Shown: positions 63,946 to 64,000 of the stretch, piece after piece
Numbering within the stretch: the stretch's first letter is position 1
How the letters are laid out: each line of letters opens with the position of its first letter
Assembly (NCBI RefSeq): GCF_009687845.1
Contig: NZ_BLAD01000037.1
Location: forward strand, 1 to 64,000
Length of the DNA stretch: 64,000 nucleotides
Direction: 5' to 3'
From: Acrocarpospora corrugata
GTDB taxonomy: Bacteria > Actinomycetota > Actinomycetes > Streptosporangiales > Streptosporangiaceae
Program-made: the position numbers and the translations under genes
Notes under the pieces: model-generated
Database searches by the model: none
What the model saw: only the letters and a program-made list of their open reading frames with translations
Told to the model about the DNA's origin: nothing

Positions 63946-64000
63946 ACACGGCGCCCCTCGACCTCGACGCCGTCCGGGCCTGCCTGGAGCCGCCGGGCAT
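63942..64000 (+). CDS. 5' end of an unidentified gene
   Basis: ATG 63942 overlaps the oxidoreductase stop; 19 codons (MNTAPLDLDAVRACLEPPG) are visible before the window ends. It is probably co-transcribed with the oxidoreductase. The L-D-L-D-A-V start is common in phosphotransferase- and acyl-CoA-dehydrogenase-type proteins, too little to name it. Confidence 0.6.
   Translation, partial: MNTAPLDLDAVRACLEPPG

Overview
The window is very GC-rich, densely coding actinobacterial chromosome. Many genes start with GTG, and adjacent genes often overlap as ATGA, GTGA or TGATG. Tat-type lipoprotein signals, DrrAB-type exporters, an SbcCD pair and a leucine/isovalerate catabolic cluster fit a filamentous actinomycete, possibly of the Streptosporangiales; the genus is an inference. 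No rRNA, tRNA, CRISPR array, integrase or insertion sequence was recognised.

Layout. 1-2213: end of a DUF5682-type gene plus a von Willebrand A protein. 2283-4760: an MFS transporter and an enolase-superfamily protein that has lost its catalytic lysines. 4764-7802 (minus): an LCP cell-wall protein and a membrane-anchored alpha/beta hydrolase. 7921-12780: sbcD-sbcC. 12886-14022: an orphan HopA1-like protein. 14023-14414: a non-coding stretch with thirteen copies of GGTGC. 14415-20830 (minus): four overlapping genes encoding an SMC-type ATPase, a 22-residue-repeat protein, a repeat-bearing probable winged-helix subunit and a kleisin-like subunit. This looks like a MukBEF/Wadjet-like condensin without a recognisable JetD nuclease, and it is the best candidate for an undescribed system. 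20894-23796: an AlkZ-like winged-helix protein, an M50 protease and a CorA transporter. 23957-26393: a PadR-controlled ABC exporter, followed by a bidirectional terminator and a secreted protein (26451-27509, minus).

27724-36103 is a branched-chain amino acid catabolic locus: fused E1 alpha-beta dehydrogenase, TetR regulator, acyl-CoA carboxylase beta and biotin-bearing alpha subunits, HMG-CoA lyase and acyl-CoA dehydrogenase. It is followed by decayed genes (a cysteine-hydrolase start and a permease with a deletion and a frameshift). 37516-42016: methyltransferase, EXLDI protein with a second DrrAB exporter, Rieske lipoprotein and acetyltransferase. 42046-45751 (minus): a large uncharacterised protein and the pseudouridine catabolic pair psuK/psuG. 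46013-50821: a PYROXD2-like oxidoreductase, an OmpR-type two-component system and a Tat lipoprotein.

50847-64000 holds a probable TetR regulon. A TetR gene lies beside an ADP-forming acyl-CoA synthetase and an acyl-CoA dehydrogenase. Further along is a polyamine-type ABC importer (binding protein and two permeases, no ATPase in the window) divergent from a second PYROXD2-like oxidoreductase. An 18-bp motif, TGACTGG-N4-CCARNYA, occurs in all three promoter regions. An ECF sigma factor operon and membrane proteins lie between.

A theme of the window is short tandem expansion. In-frame repeats of 24, 54, 63, 66 and 102 bp sit in linkers of unrelated proteins, and 5-, 44- and 47-bp repeats sit in intergenic DNA.
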